Source: Heliocidaris tuberculata (lineage: Eukaryota; Echinodermata; Echinoidea; Camarodonta; Echinometridae). From it: a DNA stretch of 64,000 bases. Numbering within the stretch: the stretch's first letter is position 1; each line of letters opens with the position of its first letter. The translations under genes and the position numbers were made by a program. The DNA is taken from assembly GCA_025618425.1 (NCBI GenBank), contig CM046837.1:25167793-25231792 (forward strand). Direction: 5' to 3'. The notes under the pieces are model-generated. The model was not told the DNA's origin, searched no databases, and saw nothing but the letters and a program-made list of their open reading frames with translations. This document shows, piece after piece, positions 58,555 to 64,000 of this stretch.

Positions 58555-58621
58555 GGTTTTAGTCTCCTCTACACAATGCCAAATTTGCAACCAATAATTA
58601 TTATTAATTAACAAGTTATAA

Positions 58622-58655
<34 letters not shown>

Positions 58656-59105
58656 TGACTTATAAAGCGCCAAATCCACTCTGTAGAGTGCTCAAGGCGC
58701 ATAAAGAATTACAAAGTACATGTAAATAGAAAGGTTTTGAGAAGATTTTTAAAAGAATCAACAGAGATACAAGCTTTGATGTCTACAGGAAGACTATTCC
58801 ACAAGGTGGGGCATGTGTAAGCAAAGGATCTTTCACCCCAAGATTTTGAAACTTTAGGAATTACAAGACAGCCGGATGTTGATGAGCGCAGAGATCTTTT
58901 GGGTATGTAATAATGAATAAAAGAGAGATTGTATTGGGGTGCTGATCCATGAATACAATGAAAAGTGAGCAACAAAATCTTGAAAATTATACGATCTTTG
59001 ACAGGGAGCCAGTGCAGTGAATTCAAAATGGGAGTGATGTGAGAGCGCCTATTAGACAGTGAGACAATACGAACAAGATGAATGCGACTGCGTCTCCTGT
59101 ATGCC
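58622..59105 (-). mobile_element. CR1/L2-like non-LTR retrotransposon 3' end
   Basis: The minus-strand ORF (59026-58709) reads LHWLPVKDRIIFKILLLTF, then GERSFAYTCPTLWNSLPVDI and SVDSFKNLLKTFLF, the same C-terminal signature as at 27.9 kb but a distinct subfamily. It ends GGATTTGGCGCTTTATAAG and an (ATT)n tail (58626-58653 on plus). 5'-truncated. Confidence 0.82.
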
Positions 59106-59189
59106 TCCGCCTAAATTCAGTTGATGGCTCAAACCGTTCTTGAAATATTGTGATTACCAGAATAAAAAGCCTCTAATTACATGTACATG

Positions 59190-59995
59190 TTAATTGACCT
59201 CTTTGACATTGGACCTTACACCTTATAACACAAAAGTCTGATCACTTTATCTCCTCCTAGTCATGAATACAAAATAGTTGAGATATGATAACAAAGGTAA
59301 AAAAAACATTAATTTCACATACACCTGACTGATATGACCTGTCATCTTTGACCTACGTGAACAAAAATCATATCAGTTCGTCTCATTATGATTATGGTGA
59401 ATGATGCATACTAGTTCCAAGTTTGAAGTTAATGGATCAAGTGGTTCTTGAGATATCATGTTAAGGCTAAAACCTGCAATTTCAGAAATGACATCTATGA
59501 CCTTTGACCTTTGACCTACGTATCCCAAAATCTAATCAGATCATCTTTCTATGGTGATACATACTAGTACCAAGTTTGACGTTCATACAATGGTTCTTGA
59601 GATATCGCGTTAACAAGACTAACACCTGCAATTTCAAAAATTGACCTGTGACCTTTGACCTACATACCCCAAAATCTAATCAGATCCTCTTCCTATGGTG
59701 ATACATACTAGCACCAAGTTTAAAGTTCATACCTCAAATGGTTCTTGAGTTATCGCGAGAACGAGGCTAACACCTGAAATTTCAGAAATTGGCCTCTGTG
59801 ACCTTGACCTTTTACCTACATGTACATGTACATGTACGTACCCCAAAATCTGATCAGATCGTCTTCCTATGGTGATACATACTAGCACTAAGTTTGAAGT
59901 TCATACCTCAAATGGTTCTTGAGTTACATGTATCACTAGAACAAGGCTAACACCTGAAATTTCAGAAATTGGCCTCTGTGACCTTGACATTTAGA
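59190..59995. repeat. Tandem 160-180-bp repeat with DR1 motifs
   Basis: Four to five diverged units share CCAAAATCTAATCAGATC, GGTGATACATACTAG, CCAAGTTTGAAGTTCATAC, GGTTCTTGAGATATCGCG and TGACCTTTGACCTA. TGACCTTTGACCT, a perfect DR1 nuclear-receptor pair, occurs at 59498-59510, 59505-59517 and 59649-59661. Confidence 0.8.
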
Positions 59996-59998
59996 GTG

Positions 59999-60468
59999 AA
60001 AAGGGCCCTAAGTCACCCAATTTAGAAGAGAAGCGCCACTCTCATTGTTTTCCATGAAAACGAGAAAGGCCATAAACTCCTTGGTGACATGCGCGTTCCT
60101 AGCAACACCCCCATTTTCCAGGACTTAACACCCTGGTCATCAGCCACTAGGCCACACTATACACAGGATTTATTGAAAATGAGAAGGGCCCAAAGTGCTA
60201 GCACGCATGTTAAGAACCCAATGCAAACACTTGAAGGCCCAAAAAGTGGAAAAAACAGAAAGCACAATATTCATTGCTCCTTGTGAGAAAGGCCCTATTT
60301 TCAGCTATAATCAAAATGAATTTACCCAATATTTCAGTATTTTGTGGATAAATAACAAATCTTAAATATTCTCCAGCATATGTTACAAAACTTTCGAGAG
60401 AACTGTAAATTTGTTTTTTACAAGGCACATTATCTCTGAAGTACGCAACGTGACTTATGGCCCTTCTC
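59999..60468. mobile_element. Inverted-repeat element with GAGAAGGGCCC words
   Basis: AAAGGGCCCTAAGTCACC and the inverted GTGACTTATGGCCCTT. Internal GAAAGGCC/GGCCCTTCTCATT words occur in both orientations. The 148-codon minus-strand frame across it (60656-60210) looks non-coding. Confidence 0.5.
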
Positions 60469-60751
60469 ATTCTCAACCAGCCAACAAGATGAACTTTAGC
60501 AAGATGAATTCCAACAGTTGACTGATTTATCAATTTGTCAGGCAGACTTCTCTCTACATGGTTTGACAAAATATTGCAATATATGCACACCCTAAACCTA
60601 TCCCTCACACTTACCTCAAACCCAATTACAAGCCAAACCTTAATGCAACTAGGCAAAATAATGTTTTATTAAGCCTAATCAAAAGAGGGCAGTATAATGG
60701 TCTGAACCTATGACACATCACAAAGTATAATTAATACATTGTAGTAATTAA

Positions 60752-61128
60752 AGGTTATCTTGAGTTCTGGGAAAGATGAAAAAATAATTTGTGAGCTTTC
60801 TCATTCTTTTCGTGTCAGTTAAAAAGAAATAAAAAGGTCCCCTGGAAACTGGATTGCTCTTCAAATACCATCATATTAGAAATGTGACAAGAAATAGCTG
60901 AAAAGTTTGGGCCGAACATTCACGCCAGATTTGTCTGTGGTCCCATATACTTGTTTCTGTGTGCAGTGCAAGAAACTTTGGGGAAAGTTAGTGAATTTCT
61001 TATCAATTCAATAATCCCCAAATCTCACACTAGACACAGAGTTTATGTACAACTGATCTAACTTTCTCATTTGCTTTGAAACAGTTTCTTTCCCATTATA
61101 AATGCTTGACCAGAACTCAAGATTACCT
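60752..61128 (+). mobile_element. TTAA MITE family D, intact
   Basis: TTAA at 60748-60751; ends AGGTTATCTTGAGTTCTGG and CCAGAACTCAAGATTACCT. The right TTAA has changed to TTCT. 377 bp; the best-preserved ends of the family. Confidence 0.82.
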
Positions 61129-61309
61129 TTCTAGGTATAAGCCTATTGAAGTCTACTGAAATCAGTAACCATTAGTAAAAAAGAAGGATTAAGCAGTGAA
61201 TTTGGTCAGGGCATGACTTGTGTTTTGTTTCTATAAATTTATACCCCCTTACATGGGCCCCTTACATAATATGAAAGCCTTATCAGTAAAATATGAGGGG
61301 CCGTGTGGA

Positions 61310-61660
61310 AATTTATTATTTAGCTCAATTATTCACACACAAAATTCATTATTTAATTCACTATAACAATTATTTATATATACATGTAATGATATAAAAA
61401 GGACAATTATTTATGAATAATGACTTGTATTCTTTTTACTTACATGTATATGTACATAATGATTTCATGACATCGATTATATAAATAATGATTTCCACAT
61501 TTCATTATGTATAAATAATGAAGATAAATAATAATTTTACTTATTTGTATATATAATATAAATAAAGAATTAACCGATTTCCATTATTTATAATTAACGA
61601 TTTCACATATACATGTATATTCGTTACATTGTATATAAATAATGAATTAACCTATTTGCC
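61310..61660. repeat. AT-rich TTATTTATAAATAATGA array
   Basis: Repeated AATTATTTATATA, TAAATAATGA words with occasional TACATGTA; strongly self-complementary. Confidence 0.65.
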
Positions 61661-61996
61661 TGATTTATAAATCGGTGCGAAATTATTGTCTATAACATTT
61701 ATTTTTGAAATTGTAATCAATCAAACACAAACTGGCATCTCCGTGATGTACATGTATTTTGCGAGCTCCTCTCCCATTTGCTCCGTAGATAAAAATTCAT
61801 AAATTTTCTTTTTCTCTGCATTTGATGAGGAATAGAGCAGCTCGCAAGATATGTCAGAGTTGCCAATCTGTGTTTGACTGATTACAACTTCAATCATTCG
61901 TAACTTTCTTATTTCTTATCAGATTTTGCTCAAACTTTCACTGATCTGTTTCTTTAATTTTTCTGCTTCTTTTAAAAGCAAGGTGATATCAGGGTC

Positions 61997-62608
61997 GGGG
62001 GGGGGGGGGGGGGGGGGGGGGTGGATGTCTCATTGAGACCTGTACATCATCCGTGTAAATCACTTTCTGAAAAGCACCCTAAACAGGGATTGCAGTAGGA
62101 GAAGTTTTGATACCCTAAACTGGAAACCCATCTAACATCTCTGATTTTTATACCCTTAACGGCGATCTTGCGTGGTATTTTACATCCTATTTGAGTATAC
62201 ATCATCATCACAGAACTTTTCTAGCCAAAAAGGAACCGTAAAAGAAACTTAACCTAATTTGCAACATTACCAAACTATATTTTCATCCCTGATTTTCATT
62301 TCACCTCTGAATTTAATACCCTTTTTCTTGATTTTTTATGATTTTGATACTCTAAACGCGTAACCCATGCTACGCACCTCCCAGGTTACGCGCCTAATGC
62401 TGAAAAAGTACCCTTTTCATCCGTTTTCGAGTGTACGCAGATGATGTAGGGGGGTGATTCACTAACAGCTAAAATCGATTTTACGTGAGATAAAATCAAA
62501 TTTCTGATGATTTGATTGGTCTACAGCTTTCAAATATTGATTTTAGCTGCTAGTGAATCACCCCCCAGGTCTCAATGAGACATGCTCCCCCCCACCCCCC
62601 CCCCCCCC
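61997..62608. mobile_element. Poly-G-ended inverted-repeat element
   Basis: Starts with about 24 G then GGATGTCTCATTGAGACCTG and ends CAGGTCTCAATGAGACATG followed by a C-rich run. The interior has ATCATC-rich unique DNA. A 118-bp palindrome is inserted near its right end. Confidence 0.55.
62449..62566. mobile_element. 118-bp palindromic MITE
   Basis: GGGGGGTGATTCACTAACAGC and its inverse (GCTGCTAGTGAATCACCCCC) flank a short AT-rich middle; about 27 bp of TIR. Confidence 0.65.
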
Positions 62609-62688
62609 TGGGAATTTTTCTGCTTCCTTTAAAATTTTAAGCAAGTTGATATCAGGGTGAACTTCCCCTTTAACCCGTTAAAGTTCTG

Positions 62689-62820
62689 TGTGTCAAATAG
62701 TGTGGAGAACATACATGTACGCGTAGTCCCACGCGTATGAAAGCCATTTTAGGCGCTTAACTGTACGCGTTCGGTAATACAATGCTGTTCGGTGATACAA
62801 TCCATGACTATACATCTAAG
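62689..62820 (+). repeat. Dispersed repeat family L
   Basis: Second copy of the 36.4 kb repeat, same orientation; ends AATCCATGACTATACAT in both. Confidence 0.7.
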
Positions 62821-63259
62821 AACCCACTCACGGAACCATCACTATGTGGGGCTGTGTCAATTATGGCGGTGGTCACGACTTCTTAGTAGAAGAGGTAAAA
62901 ACAGCAATATAACCAGCAAAATTCTGAGAAATACTTCCTTCTACATTTTAGGAAGATAAAATATATTTCAGGCCAGATTCGATAAGATCTTTATCATCTT
63001 GATCAAGTGAAATTTTCAGGCTGTTTTTGGCCGGCAATCTTGCTCCTTTCCAGCACACATATGTGCAAAATATCACACACTTGCTACGAGAGGCAATTCA
63101 TCGTGGTACCAAGCCCAAGGTACATGTACATGTACAAAGTGTGAGGTTAATCTACAATAACCTCGCATATGTGTGAGTGGTAAGAGCCCTGATGCGTGAC
63201 TGTCACGCCTAATGCGTGAGACTTGTTAGTTCTGGGTAATTGAACTTTGTACATACAGC

Positions 63260-63829
63260 GGCACTAATGCACTTTCGTATCCACGGGCATAATACCCTAC
63301 CCCTTACCCCTACCCGTAACCCTAACCATGTTCACCCTAGGCCTAGGTAGACCGAATATTCTGTCTCTCGTTCGTTAGCTCTTCACTTGGAGACAGAAAC
63401 GGTCGTATCACTCTGCTGTGCAAACCGAATACACATTGACTTACACACTAATATCAGTTTGAATACGGCTGCAAGATTTTCAAACAGAGAATACGTTGGA
63501 CTCTGAATTACCTGTAAAAGGAGCTTTAAACGGATTATTCAGTCAAATTGCTAAAGTTGAGCCGATTCCTTAAATAGTAGAGCCTAGGCCTAACCAATTC
63601 AATAATAATATGTAGATCTAGATATATGAGGAAAAATCAAATTATTGCGATTTTCCAGCTACTCGTCGGCGTGTAGTCGGTTATACGACCGTTTCTGTCT
63701 CTAACTAAGTGAAGAGCTGACGAATGAGAGACAGAATTTTCGGTCTAAGGTTAAGGCCTAGGGTGAGGGTTTGGTTAGGGGTTGGGGTAGGGTACCCAAT
63801 GCGCATGGATATGAAAGTGCATTAGCGCC
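63260..63829. repeat. Inverted repeat with telomere-like CCCTAA words
   Basis: Arms 63260-63408 and 63683-63829 pair imperfectly: CACTAATGCACTTTCGTATCC, a run of TACCCCTACCC/AACCCTAACC, CACCCTAGGCCTA, and CTGTCTCTCRTTCG..AGCTCTTCAC. The spacer of about 275 bp is unique. Confidence 0.65.
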
Positions 63830-64000
63830 CCCACCAGCTTCACATGCACAAGTTTCTTCACATTAGCGTTATATCCAGAAGTAGACCGAAAAATCAGTCT
63901 AATTTGTTCAGGGATACTCCGCTGAGACTATCAGTATCTATCAGACTAGATCTATCATGTCTATACATGTACATCTGGCTTCGGCTTCGCAGTATCCCTC

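Larger units (their letters stand above)
61690..62674. mobile_element. TTAA MITE family A, interrupted
   Basis: Family A sequence runs from about 61690 to 61996 and resumes at 62610-62672, ending GGGTGAACTTCCCCTTTAA. Between the parts is a poly-G-ended element that contains another MITE. A segment of about 40 bp (TTTTTCTGCTTCYTTTAAAA to TGATATCAGGGT) is present on both sides of the insertion. Confidence 0.65.

Noticed and set aside
60210..60656. 148-codon minus-strand frame
   Set aside because: Overlaps an inverted-repeat element with GAGAAGGGCC words; composition is not convincing and no domain is recognised.

Overview
The window looks like animal nuclear DNA: AT-rich, intron-rich and packed with short transposons. 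Frequent TACATGTACATGTA tracts, many TTAA-targeted inverted-repeat elements, CR1/L2-like non-LTR remnants and a THAP-domain DNA transposon suggest a marine invertebrate deuterostome. An echinoderm such as a sea urchin is my best guess, by inference only. There are no operons, CRISPR arrays or viral genes that I can see.

One protein-coding gene can be assembled with confidence. It lies on the minus strand and spans about 20 kb (28948 down to 9058). Four coding exons join in phase with GT..AG borders and encode a 215-residue ankyrin-repeat protein. Its start exon carries a 5' leader with an upstream ORF that overlaps the true start codon. A GC-richer block near 50.7 kb with clustered ETS, CRE-like, CCAAT and E-box motifs and a GTGAGT donor is a possible promoter and leader exon, not proven. 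A tRNA-Arg(UCU) gene sits antisense in the last intron at 11212-11282. A weaker coding-like exon lies on the plus strand at 42153-42271.

The rest is mostly mobile DNA. (1) 1.7-2.6 kb: a TAA-flanked DNA transposon derivative that keeps a TATA box and a short ORF with a nuclear-localisation-like start. (2) TTAA-flanked MITE families (A, B, C, D, E, M and others), each 280-590 bp, recur across the window in both orientations. (3) 33.48-34.91 kb: a TTAA-flanked, Kolobok-like element holding a broken THAP domain on one strand and an acidic ORF on the other. (4) 19.75-22.48 kb: a composite, tandemly amplified element inserted in a family C MITE. (5) 52.2-55.5 kb: a 3.3 kb foldback with 0.6-0.7 kb arms. 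(6) hAT-like elements with 8-bp target duplications at 9.9, 25.9 and 27.4 kb. (7) Non-LTR 3' ends at 12.2, 27.9, 37.1 and 58.6 kb. (8) Minisatellites, including one with perfect DR1 nuclear-receptor half-site pairs at 59.5 kb.

Nested insertions give a relative chronology at several sites: 12 kb (retrotransposon in a palindromic repeat), 17 kb, 19-22 kb, 46-47 kb, 56-58 kb and 62 kb. The intervals not listed hold only degenerate AT-rich sequence, microsatellites or partial copies of these families.
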